Assembly (NCBI RefSeq): GCF_002902845.1
Contig: NZ_PPTF01000019.1
Location: forward strand, 124,001-188,000
Source of the DNA: Chromobacterium sinusclupearum
GTDB taxonomy: Bacteria; Pseudomonadota; Gammaproteobacteria; Burkholderiales; Chromobacteriaceae
DNA: 64,000 nucleotides
Reading direction: 5' to 3'
Shown here: piece by piece, positions 1-6,702 of the stretch
Layout: each line of letters begins with the position of its first letter
How positions within the stretch are numbered: the first letter of the stretch is position 1
The notes under the pieces: generated by a model
Seen by the model: the letters and a program-made list of their open reading frames with translations, nothing else
The model's database searches: none
Told to the model about the DNA's origin: nothing
Translations under genes and position numbers: made by a program

Positions 1-283
1 TCTGGCCCTGCAACAGCAGCGGCGGCACCGCCGGGATCTCGCGCTCGGCCAGCGCCAGGCTGAATGCGTGCTCCTCCAGGATGGCCGCGTCGCTCCAGCG
101 CTGTGGCCGGTAGAACTTGGCGATCAGCGGCGGCGCGTCATCGATGCCGATCTGATAGACGCGATTTTCATAGCTGTTCAGCGCCAGCAGGCTGCCGCTG
201 GCCCTCAGGCCCAGGCTCTCGACCGCATCGAGAATGGCGTCCGGCGTCAAGGCGGCGAACGGGGGAAGCAGTGTGTTTTCCAT
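1..283 (-). CDS. srkA: Stress response kinase SrkA (YihE family), N-terminal part only
   Basis: The gene runs off the left edge; about 94 residues are visible, beginning MENTLLPPFAALTPDAILDA. The run LNSYENRVYQIG, then AKFYRPQRW and ILEEHAFSLALAE, matches the N-lobe of the SrkA/YihE protein kinases (aminoglycoside phosphotransferase fold), which phosphorylate Ser/Thr in the cytoplasm and protect cells under envelope stress. The ATG at 283 is the only sensible start before the family-conserved block. The catalytic loop lies outside the window, so activity cannot be judged. It is divergent from the small gene at 367. Confidence 0.85.
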   Translation of the reverse strand, partial: MENTLLPPFAALTPDAILDAVESLGLRASGSLLALNSYENRVYQIGIDDAPPLIAKFYRPQRWSDAAILEEHAFSLALAEREIPAVPPLLLQGQ

Positions 284-366
284 CGCTCGATTATAGCGGC
301 GCGCGCCACAAAGCGGCCGCTGATCTGCTAAGCCTAAAGTGTGGTATCGGCGCGCGGAGGCAAACG

Positions 367-627
367 ATGAAACTGCATCTTCCTCACCCCCATCTGCATT
401 TCGACGGCGAGCAATGGCAACAAGGCACCGAGCGCTGGGCCGATATCACGCTGCAAGGCTGGCTGCTGTTATTGGACAGCCAAGCTCGTCGCCAAGCCTG
501 GTTGCGCTGGCGCGAGCGCCGCCCGCCCGCGCGCGAGGTCTTGCTCGGCCTCGCCTGCTGGCTCAGCGGCAGCATGGTGTTGCTAGGCCTGGTCTACTTG
601 CTGTACCTGCTTTCCACGCACTGGTAA
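367..627 (+). CDS. Small single-pass membrane protein, unknown function
   Basis: This is an 86-residue protein starting at the ATG at 367 behind a good GGAGG. The N-terminal half is polar and His- and Trp-rich (PHPHLHF, EQWQQGTERW). Residues around 60-82 form one hydrophobic segment ending LLYLLSTHW, so it is probably anchored with a cytoplasmic N-terminus. It sits between divergent srkA and the CDF metal exporter. The His-rich start could suggest metal contact, but this is speculation. I do not recognise a family. Confidence 0.6.
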   Translation: MKLHLPHPHLHFDGEQWQQGTERWADITLQGWLLLLDSQARRQAWLRWRERRPPAREVLLGLACWLSGSMVLLGLVYLLYLLSTHW

Positions 628-756
628 GCCATGTGGACGACAGGGTCTCTGCAGCTCATTCTCGTTTTCATTATCATTTACTTTTGCAATCGAAATTTAA
701 TGACCGATAGCAAAAACAATGAGAAAATAGCGCCTTCCCTCGTACGGACAACCGAG

Positions 757-1701
757 ATGAGCCACAGCCACCACCACATCGACACGCGCAAGGAACCGGA
801 CAGCGCCGAACGCCAGCAGGCCGCGCGCACCAGCACGCTGGTCAGCGTGGTGGTCAATATCGTCCTGTCCACGGTACAGATCATCGTCGGCGCCTGGGCG
901 CACTCTTCCGCCCTGATCGCCGACGGCATCCATTCGCTGTCCGACCTGTTCGCCGATTTTGTCGTACTGTTCGCCGGCAAGCACAGCGGCAAGGGCCCGG
1001 ACCACGATCATCAATACGGCCATCAGCGCTATGAGAACGCCGCGTCTTTGGTGCTGGGCCTGCTGTTGCTGGCCGTGGGCGGCGGCATGCTGTATTCCGC
1101 CGCGAATAAATTCATCCATCCCGAAGACATTCCGTCGGTGCATGCGCTGGCCTTGTGGATCGCCGCGCTGGCGCTGATCGCCAAGGAAAGCCTGTTCCGC
1201 TACATGCTGGCGGCTGCGCAGCGGGTGCGCTCCAGCATGCTGGTGGCCAATGCCTGGCACGCGCGCTCCGACGCCGCGTCATCGCTGGTGGTGGCGGCCG
1301 GCGTCGCCGGCAACCTGCTGGGCTATCCGATACTGGACCCGGTGGCCGCGCTGGTGGTGGGGCTGCTGGTGGGCAAGATGGGTTGGAGCTTCGCCTGGGA
1401 CGCGCTGCATGATCTGATGGACCGCGCCGCCAGCGAAGACGATGTCGCGGCCATTCGCGCCACCTTGCTGGACACCCCAGGCATCATCGGCGTGCACGAC
1501 CTGCGCACGCGCAAGATGGGCGATCTGATCCTGGTGGACGTGCATCTGGAAGTCGACGGCAGCATCAATGTGTTCCAGGCCCACGCCATCACCGAAGAAG
1601 CCCAGCAGCGCGTCATGCGCAGCCATCCGGTGCTGGACGTGATGACCCACATCGACCCAGCCGAGCACTATCAATCAAATAGCATAACCATCGCCAGTTG
1701 A
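757..1701 (+). CDS. Cation diffusion facilitator family metal exporter
   Basis: The protein has about 315 residues, the usual CDF length, and would export divalent metal (Zn2+ or Fe2+ class) from the cytoplasm in exchange for protons. A His-rich start (MSHSHHH) leads to six predicted membrane helices. Helix 2 carries H59-x3-D63 (IHSLSD) and helix 5 carries HARSD, the paired metal-site residues of the family. A C-terminal cytoplasmic dimerisation domain follows (GVHDLRTRKMGDLILVDVHLEV). The open frame continues upstream to 631 and an ATG at 700 is possible. That part is AT-rich and looks like promoter, so I chose the ATG at 757. HxxxD in helix 2 favours zinc, but specificity is inferred. Confidence 0.85.
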   Translation: MSHSHHHIDTRKEPDSAERQQAARTSTLVSVVVNIVLSTVQIIVGAWAHSSALIADGIHSLSDLFADFVVLFAGKHSGKGPDHDHQYGHQRYENAASLVLGLLLLAVGGGMLYSAANKFIHPEDIPSVHALALWIAALALIAKESLFRYMLAAAQRVRSSMLVANAWHARSDAASSLVVAAGVAGNLLGYPILDPVAALVVGLLVGKMGWSFAWDALHDLMDRAASEDDVAAIRATLLDTPGIIGVHDLRTRKMGDLILVDVHLEVDGSINVFQAHAITEEAQQRVMRSHPVLDVMTHIDPAEHYQSNSITIAS

Positions 1702-1753
1702 TGGTATAGTAGCCGGCTGCAACTTTTGCGGCGCCAGCCCGTCTATTGCTAAC

Positions 1754-2038
1754 ATGACGCCACAACTCCGATACTCACAACGCAGATTGCTGCAGATCAT
1801 GACGGCGCTGACCGTGCTGTGGCAGTTCGAGACCTATGCCGTAGGCCACGCGCCGCTTGCGCCGGCCGCGGAGGAACCCGCCATCAGCACCTGGAGCGAG
1901 CATTTGCCGCCGGACACGCCTTTCCTGCTGGTGCAGGAGGTCCGCGACCAGTTCCGCCATACCGACGCCAAGCGCGATGCCGGCACCCCGGTGCGCGACA
2001 TCGCCGCGCTGCCGCCCCGGCCTGACGACGCCGCCTGA
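1754..2038 (+). CDS. Hypothetical small protein
   Basis: This is a 94-residue frame with a short hydrophobic stretch near residues 15-30 (MTALTVLWQF) that could be a weak signal or anchor. A proline- and acid-rich tail follows. I see no clear ribosome binding site before the ATG at 1754; the in-frame ATG at 1799 is an alternative. The frame ends just before a strong terminator hairpin, which supports transcription through it. No family recognised. Confidence 0.45.
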   Translation: MTPQLRYSQRRLLQIMTALTVLWQFETYAVGHAPLAPAAEEPAISTWSEHLPPDTPFLLVQEVRDQFRHTDAKRDAGTPVRDIAALPPRPDDAA

Positions 2039-2040
2039 CG

Positions 2041-2091
2041 GCGCAAGGCAAAAGGGCCGGTTGTCTCGCGACAAACGGCCCTTGCGCTTTC
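2041..2091 (+). terminator. Terminator hairpin after the small gene at 1754
   Basis: An inverted repeat pairs AAGGGCCGGTTGTC with GACAAACGGCCCTT around a TCGC loop. It is flanked by GCGCAAGG and CTTGCGC, which extend the stem, and is followed by TTTCATT. It could serve both strands, since the gene at 2109-2378 ends just beyond it. Confidence 0.7.
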
Positions 2092-2108
2092 ATTCCCGGC
2101 TCAACGAT

Positions 2109-2378
2109 TCATAGCGCTTTCGGCAACTGTCCCTGCGGATTGCAAAGCGGGCAGCCCGGATTGCTGCAATGAATCGAGCTGTTATGCACCAGCCCTCGCA
2201 GCTGGGAAAGCCGCTCAAAGTCGGCCGCGCCATCCCGGCTCTTTTTCGTCAGCAAAGCGCTGCCATGGCTGCTCAGCGTCGGCTCCATCGCCATCTGCAA
2301 CGGCTCCGCCTGCGCGGCCGCGCCAGCGCCCAGCATCACGCCGCCAGCGCTCAATACATAAACCAGACTTTTCTTCAT
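2109..2378 (-). CDS. Small exported protein with a C-terminal Cys motif
   Basis: This is an 89-residue protein. MKKSLVYVLSAGGVMLGAGA followed by AAQA is a clear Sec signal peptide with cleavage near residue 22. The mature part is polar and ends with three closely spaced Cys (SIHCSNPGCPLCNPQG). These could form disulfides or bind a metal in the periplasm. Start 2378 is preferred over the ATG at 2384 because GGGGAG lies seven bases upstream of it. It stands alone between two terminators. No family recognised. Confidence 0.6.
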   Translation of the reverse strand: MKKSLVYVLSAGGVMLGAGAAAQAEPLQMAMEPTLSSHGSALLTKKSRDGAADFERLSQLRGLVHNSSIHCSNPGCPLCNPQGQLPKAL

Positions 2379-2451
2379 ACGCATTCTCCCCTTTGCAGGA
2401 TCTGATGTCCTGACATGTTTGAAGCATATCTCCGCCCGCGCGGAGTCGTTG

Positions 2452-2480
2452 AAAAAACAAACCCCGCCAAAGCGGGGTTG
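2452..2480 (-). terminator. Rho-independent terminator of rhlE
   Basis: On the minus strand ACCCCGC and GCGGGGT pair across a four-base loop and are followed directly by TTTGTTTTTTC. It lies just past the rhlE stop codon. Confidence 0.88.
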
Positions 2481-2488
2481 CGTCAAAA

Positions 2489-3814
2489 TCAGCGAATCAG
2501 CTCCACTTTGTAGCGTGGAGGCAACAGCAAAGCCGGAATCTCGCGCTTGCCTTTGCGGCTGCGGCGGCCAGGCGGGCGCGGCTGCTTCAGGCCTTCGCCC
2601 TTGACGGCCGCCAGCACCGGCATCGACGACATCGCAGGTTCGCGCTGCGCCGGTTTCGGCCGCGGCAACCAGGATGGCCAGAAGCCATCCACGTTCTGCG
2701 GCGGCAGCGTCTGTTTGGTCAGACGCTCGATCGCCTCGTGCTGCTTGGTTTCTTCCGGGGACATCAGCGAAATCGCCACGCCCTTGGCGCCTGCCCGGCC
2801 GGTACGGCCGATCCGATGCACATAGTCCTCGGGCGAGTTCGGCAGCTCAAAGTTCACCACATACGGCAGCTCGGAAATATCCAGGCCGCGCGCGGCCACG
2901 TCGGTGGCCACCAGCACGCGCAGATTGCCGTCCTTGAATCCGGCCAGCGTCTCCAGCCGCGCGCCCTGCGTCTTGTCGCCGTGAATCGCCTCGGCATCCA
3001 GGCCGTCGCGCTTCAGATCGCGCGCCAACTGGTCGGCGCTGATCTTGGTCTTGCAGAACACGATCACCTGGCTCATCTCGCGCGAACGGATCAAGTGGGC
3101 CAGCAGCTGGCGCTTCTTGAAGTTGTCCACCTGGAACACCAGCTGCTCGACTTGGTCGTTGGTGGCGTTCTGACGGGCCACTTCCACCGTCTGCGGCGAA
3201 TGCATGAAGTCCGCCGACAGCCGACGGATTTCCGGGGCAAAGGTGGCGGAGAACAGCAGCGTCTGCCTGTCCTTGGGCAGCATGCCCATGATCTTGCGGA
3301 TATCCTGGATGAAGCCCATGTCCAGCATGCGGTCGGCCTCGTCCAGCACCAACACTTCCACCTTGTTCAGCTGAATCGACTTCTGCTGGATGTGATCCAG
3401 CAGACGGCCCGGCGTGGCGATCAGGATTTCCACGCCGCGGCGCAATTCCTGCGTCTGCGGGTCCATATTGACGCCGCCGTAGACGGTGGTGGCGCGCAAC
3501 GGCAGGTATTTGGTGTAGCTCTTGACGTTCTCGCCGATCTGGTCGGCCAGTTCCCGGGTCGGGGAAATCACCAGGGCGCGCACCGGGTGCATGGCCGGCG
3601 ATACGCTGGTATTGGCAAACTTCTTCAGCCGCTCCAGGATGGGCAGCATGAAGGCGGCAGTCTTGCCGGTGCCGGTTTGCGCCGCAGCCAGCAGGTCGCG
3701 GCCCGACAATACCAGCGGGATGGCCTTTTCCTGGATCGGCGTCGGCTGGCTATAGCCCTGCTCCTCGATCGCTCGCAGGATCTCAGGCGACAAGCCCAGT
3801 TCCGAAAACAACAT
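2489..3814 (-). CDS. rhlE: DEAD-box ATP-dependent RNA helicase RhlE
   Basis: The protein has 441 residues and unwinds RNA duplexes in the cytoplasm, with roles in ribosome assembly and RNA decay. Motifs in order: Q motif GYSQPTPIQ (20-28), Walker A AQTGTGKT (45-52), PTRELA (85-90), TPGRLLD (134-140), DEAD (158-161), SAT (189-191), then VATDVAARGLD and HRIGRTGRAG in the second RecA domain. A basic tail (PPGRRSRKGKRE) follows, as in RhlE-type helicases. It is transcribed alone and ends in its own terminator. RhlE rather than SrmB or DbpA is chosen on overall pattern; the DEAD-box call itself is certain. Confidence 0.92.
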   Translation of the reverse strand: MLFSELGLSPEILRAIEEQGYSQPTPIQEKAIPLVLSGRDLLAAAQTGTGKTAAFMLPILERLKKFANTSVSPAMHPVRALVISPTRELADQIGENVKSYTKYLPLRATTVYGGVNMDPQTQELRRGVEILIATPGRLLDHIQQKSIQLNKVEVLVLDEADRMLDMGFIQDIRKIMGMLPKDRQTLLFSATFAPEIRRLSADFMHSPQTVEVARQNATNDQVEQLVFQVDNFKKRQLLAHLIRSREMSQVIVFCKTKISADQLARDLKRDGLDAEAIHGDKTQGARLETLAGFKDGNLRVLVATDVAARGLDISELPYVVNFELPNSPEDYVHRIGRTGRAGAKGVAISLMSPEETKQHEAIERLTKQTLPPQNVDGFWPSWLPRPKPAQREPAMSSMPVLAAVKGEGLKQPRPPGRRSRKGKREIPALLLPPRYKVELIR

Positions 3815-3905
3815 TTAACACACTCCTGCAATACGGAGGGGCACGTTGCGCCATTGCGCCAACGCGCCCCGATGTTCATCAATCGACCGGCGGCGGATAA
3901 AGCAA

Positions 3906-3927
3906 TTGCCACTCCTGAGAGTGGCAA
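3906..3927 (-). terminator. Weak terminator-like hairpin after the CobD-like gene
   Basis: TTGCCACTC and GAGTGGCAA pair across a four-base loop just past the stop of the gene at 3935-4855. The following T-run on the minus strand is poor (TTGCTTTA), so termination may be partial. Confidence 0.45.
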
Positions 3928-3934
3928 CACACCG

Positions 3935-4855
3935 TCAGCCCATATGGCTGGCCACGCTGATCAACAGCACAACCGCCAGCCACAACAAGGCGGATCGCCA
4001 TACCAAACCCACCGCGCTTCTCAGGTAACTGGGATCGGCTTCGTCGCCCAAGCCCAGCTCCGGACGGTATTTCACCGAATAATCCTGGCGCAGCGGATCG
4101 CCCAAGCGGACGCCCAGCGCGCCGGCGGCGGAGGCCAGCAAAATCCCATTGGCGTAGTTGCCCCAGGTTCTTGCCTGGGAACGCCAGCAGTACACGGCAT
4201 CCTCGAAATCGCCCATCACGGCGAAAGCCGCCGCCGTCAAGCGCACCGGCAGCCAATCCAGCCAAGCCGCCGCTCTGGCGGCAAACAGGCCAAACAAGTC
4301 ATCTGTCGCGCCGCGGATGCCCCACTTCTGATTCAGCATAGAACACAAGCGGTACAGCAAGGCGCCGGATGGGCCCGGCAGCAACACGAACCAGAACATG
4401 GTTCCGAACACGTGGCGGTAGCTGTCCACCACGCCTTGCTCTATCGCCAGACGGGAGATCTCCTCCACCGACAACTCGGCAGTGGGTTGCCCGGTCCAGT
4501 TGGCCAGCGCTACGCGCGCATCCAGGTCCCGTCCCTCCGCCAGGGCCAGCGAAATCTCGGAAAACGCGCTGGAAAAATGGCGGAAGCCCATGGTCAGATA
4601 CAGGATCAGCACGTTGAAGGCCAGCGCCAGCAAGGGACTGACCGCCTTCAGCGAATAGAACACCAACAGGCTCAGCGCTATGGCGGGCACAATGGCGGCC
4701 AGCCAAGCCAGCACGCCGTGACGTTCGGCACCGGCATTCAAGTTGCGCTCGAGATGGTTGGCGTAACGGGTGAACAACAGCCACACCCGGTTGCGGTTGC
4801 CGAGCGGCCGCAACTGTTCCAAGGCCAGGGCGAGAATCAAGGAAATCAGGGTCAT
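3935..4855 (-). CDS. CobD/CbiB-like integral membrane protein
   Basis: The protein has 306 residues and several hydrophobic helices (residues about 1-15, 48-70, 72-95, 150-170, 195-215 and 285-305). The family pattern includes a conserved N-terminal region, LTMGFRHFSSAFSEIS, and the central segment EQGVVDSYRHVFGTMFWF. In cobalamin producers CbiB joins aminopropanol to cobyric acid. No other cobalamin gene is visible here, so this may be one of the stand-alone CobD/CbiB-like proteins common in betaproteobacteria whose substrate is unknown. It is probably transcribed alone: a terminator follows flgN upstream and a weak hairpin lies downstream. Confidence 0.7.
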   Translation of the reverse strand: MTLISLILALALEQLRPLGNRNRVWLLFTRYANHLERNLNAGAERHGVLAWLAAIVPAIALSLLVFYSLKAVSPLLALAFNVLILYLTMGFRHFSSAFSEISLALAEGRDLDARVALANWTGQPTAELSVEEISRLAIEQGVVDSYRHVFGTMFWFVLLPGPSGALLYRLCSMLNQKWGIRGATDDLFGLFAARAAAWLDWLPVRLTAAAFAVMGDFEDAVYCWRSQARTWGNYANGILLASAAGALGVRLGDPLRQDYSVKYRPELGLGDEADPSYLRSAVGLVWRSALLWLAVVLLISVASHMG

Positions 4856-4944
4856 GGGTTCTGGATGTGATTTTCACGGGACCGCTGGGGAAGATACCAC
4901 AAAGGGGGCGACTGCGCCCAGCCGCGATGATTCGGACAGCGGGC

Positions 4945-4968
4945 AAAGAAAAGGCGCCTTGCGGCGCC
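4945..4968 (-). terminator. Terminator after flgN
   Basis: On the minus strand GGCGCC-GCAA-GGCGCC is followed by TTTTCTTT. It lies 20 bases past the flgN stop and closes the flgM-flgN unit. Confidence 0.85.
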
Positions 4969-4987
4969 AAGCTAACAGACCGGCGGC

Positions 4988-5452
4988 TCAAGCCGATCCC
5001 AATAAGCGGCGGCCGGTCACCACGTCGGGACGATTGCCGTCGCGGTCGTAGCCCAGCGTGGAGGCGGCCGCCGCGCGCAATGCGGTCAAGGCGCCCTCAA
5101 CTTCCTGCAAACGTTCGGATACGAAGCCGGCGTTAAGCTGGTTGACGCCCTGCGCGCGGCCAACCACGTCTTCCAATTGCACCCAGGCTTCGCAGGCGGC
5201 TGGCTTGTCGGCCAGCCAGATATACAAGGTATCCTTATCCTGCACACCCTGCCCCGCCAGCAGCTTGCCGCGCAAGGCGGACTGCTGCGCCAGTTCGTCC
5301 AGCACTTCGCTCTTTTCGTCGGCCAGCGCATCCAATTGGTGCTCCAGCCTATGGACCAGCAAGGATTGCTCCTGCTCCAACAACGCAAGCAGCCGGGACA
5401 TGAGTGCTATCTCAGCCCGGCACAACTCTGTGAATTCATCTATGACAGACAT
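4988..5452 (-). CDS. flgN: Flagellar export chaperone FlgN
   Basis: The 154-residue, almost entirely helical protein has a heptad-like Leu pattern over residues 15-60 (LMSRLLALLEQEQSLLVHRL). FlgN is the cytoplasmic chaperone that delivers the hook-filament junction proteins FlgK and FlgL to the flagellar export gate. The family is weakly conserved in sequence. The call rests on length, helical character and its place directly downstream of flgM (42-base gap), the standard flgA-flgM-flgN order. Expression is probably driven by the sigma-28-type promoter before flgM. Confidence 0.85.
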   Translation of the reverse strand: MSVIDEFTELCRAEIALMSRLLALLEQEQSLLVHRLEHQLDALADEKSEVLDELAQQSALRGKLLAGQGVQDKDTLYIWLADKPAACEAWVQLEDVVGRAQGVNQLNAGFVSERLQEVEGALTALRAAAASTLGYDRDGNRPDVVTGRRLLGSA

Positions 5453-5494
5453 CTTGTCGCCTCATCGCTACCGGCGATCCGCCCGGTTCGCCGC

Positions 5495-5797
5495 TCAGCC
5501 GTGCAGCAGTTCCTGAGCCGAGGAGATCAGACCGTCGGCAATCTTGTCGGCATTGATGCTGAAGCTGCCGTTGGCGATGGCGGACTTGATCGACTCCACC
5601 TTGGCGGCGTCGAAAGACGGCTGCTGCGCGCTGGGATCATTGCCGATGGCGCTCAAGCGGCTGGCCACCGAATTGATCTTCACACTGTCGCTGCTCGCGC
5701 TGCTGTCGCTGGTGCTGGAACTGGACGGCGCCCGGGGAGTGGTCTTGCTCTGGGTGCTGTAGGTACCCGACAGCTTGCCCGAATTGTCGATTTTCAT
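5495..5797 (-). CDS. flgM: Anti-sigma-28 factor FlgM
   Basis: The protein has 100 residues. The N-terminus (MKIDNSGKLSG) and Ser/Thr-rich disordered first half are typical of FlgM. The C-terminal half (DAAKVESIKSAIANGSFSIN, then ADKIADGLISSAQELL) is the helix pair that binds and inhibits FliA. FlgM is secreted once the hook is complete, releasing FliA for late flagellar genes. A sigma-28-like promoter lies about 40 bases upstream, which would let FliA drive its own inhibitor. Confidence 0.95.
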   Translation of the reverse strand: MKIDNSGKLSGTYSTQSKTTPRAPSSSSTSDSSASSDSVKINSVASRLSAIGNDPSAQQPSFDAAKVESIKSAIANGSFSINADKIADGLISSAQELLHG

Positions 5798-5834
5798 GGC
5801 CTGGCCTTCCAGAAGCTATACTCAACTGACTCTA

Positions 5835-5861
5835 TTATCGACCGAAAAAACAATCTCTTGA
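5835..5861 (-). promoter_or_regulatory. Candidate sigma-28 (FliA) promoter for flgM-flgN
   Basis: On the minus strand GTCGATAA (5842-5835) matches the sigma-28 -10 element GCCGATAA at 7 of 8 positions. Eleven bases upstream is TCAAGAGA (5861-5854), which keeps the TCAAG half of sigma-28 -35 elements. The 11-base spacing is the standard one. The downstream gene encodes the FliA antagonist, which fits. Confidence 0.65.
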
Positions 5862-5884
5862 ACTATTTTTCTAGACGATATCTG

Positions 5885-6562
5885 CTAAAAAACCACAGCG
5901 ACGCTGCCATCCTGCCGAACCATGCCGCGCACCACCCTTCCCGTGCTGAGCCGCACATTGACCTGCTCGCCCAAAGCGGCGTTGCCCATCGCCATGCCCT
6001 CCGCCTCCGCGGCGAAGCCTTCGCCTTCCGCCGACACCTTGACCTGCTGGTTCACCCGCACCAGATAGGGCGCCCGCACCATGAAGTTGCGCAGCCAGGC
6101 GCCAGACGGCGCACCTGAGCGCATCACCTGCCCCACAGCCTGGCTGGCATCGGTCAGCACATTGCTGGCTAGCGCCGGATTGCTGATCTCGACCATTCTG
6201 ACATCATCCGCCGTCAGCTGCTCGCCTGGGGCCACGGCCCGGTTCAGCGCCACGCCCAATCGCTTTTCATTGATCATCACCGGCAGGCGCAAGGTCCAGC
6301 CTAAATCGGGACACGAGAGCAAAACCGCTGTCGCGCCAGTGGTGACTGCCGGATTGGCCCATTCCGCCTTCGGTTTGGCACAGGCCGGCACAGCCAGCCT
6401 GCGATCCAGTTGCCCCAGCTTCCAACTGGCCTCGCGCAAGCCCAGCTCGCGTTTCAAAAACTGCTCGGCCAGCTTTTCCAACACGCCCAGATTCTGGATG
6501 CCGTCGGCTCGGGCCGACAGGGCCAGCAGCAGGCAGCAACCGCACAAAAAAAGTCTTCGCAT
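5885..6562 (-). CDS. flgA: Flagellar basal body P-ring formation chaperone FlgA
   Basis: The protein has 225 residues. A signal peptide (MRRLFLCGCCLLLALSARA) sends it to the periplasm, where FlgA helps FlgI assemble into the P ring. The C-terminal SAF/ChapFlgA domain is clear: MINEKRLGVALNRAVAPGEQ, then ADDVRMVEI, DASQAVGQVMRSGAP, LVRVNQQVKVSAEG and ALGEQVNVRLSTGRVVRGMV. It is upstream of flgM in the same direction, with an 87-base AT-rich gap holding the flgM promoter. It is divergent from the GDSL autotransporter gene. Confidence 0.94.
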   Translation of the reverse strand: MRRLFLCGCCLLLALSARADGIQNLGVLEKLAEQFLKRELGLREASWKLGQLDRRLAVPACAKPKAEWANPAVTTGATAVLLSCPDLGWTLRLPVMINEKRLGVALNRAVAPGEQLTADDVRMVEISNPALASNVLTDASQAVGQVMRSGAPSGAWLRNFMVRAPYLVRVNQQVKVSAEGEGFAAEAEGMAMGNAALGEQVNVRLSTGRVVRGMVRQDGSVAVVF

Positions 6563-6603
6563 GGCTGCATTTTAGCTCAAGCGCCCCATGACATGGGATG
6601 TCA

Positions 6604-6632
6604 TTGACAAGTGGCTGCAACATTCGAATAAT
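6604..6632 (+). promoter_or_regulatory. Sigma-70 promoter for the GDSL autotransporter gene
   Basis: A perfect TTGACA (6604-6609) is followed after 17 bases by AATAAT (6627-6632). It lies about 70 bases before the start codon. A short inverted repeat GTTTA-N6-TAAAC (6645-6660) between it and the gene could be an operator. Confidence 0.7.
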
Positions 6633-6702
6633 CGTTTGAATAGAGTTTAGACTCTTAAACCAAATAAAACATTTGCATGCTCGTTTTCACGAGGAGACCC
6701 TG

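Noticed and set aside
2738..4870. 710-codon open frame opposite rhlE and the CobD-like gene
   Set aside because: It spans two real genes and their gap on the other strand and has no recognisable domain.
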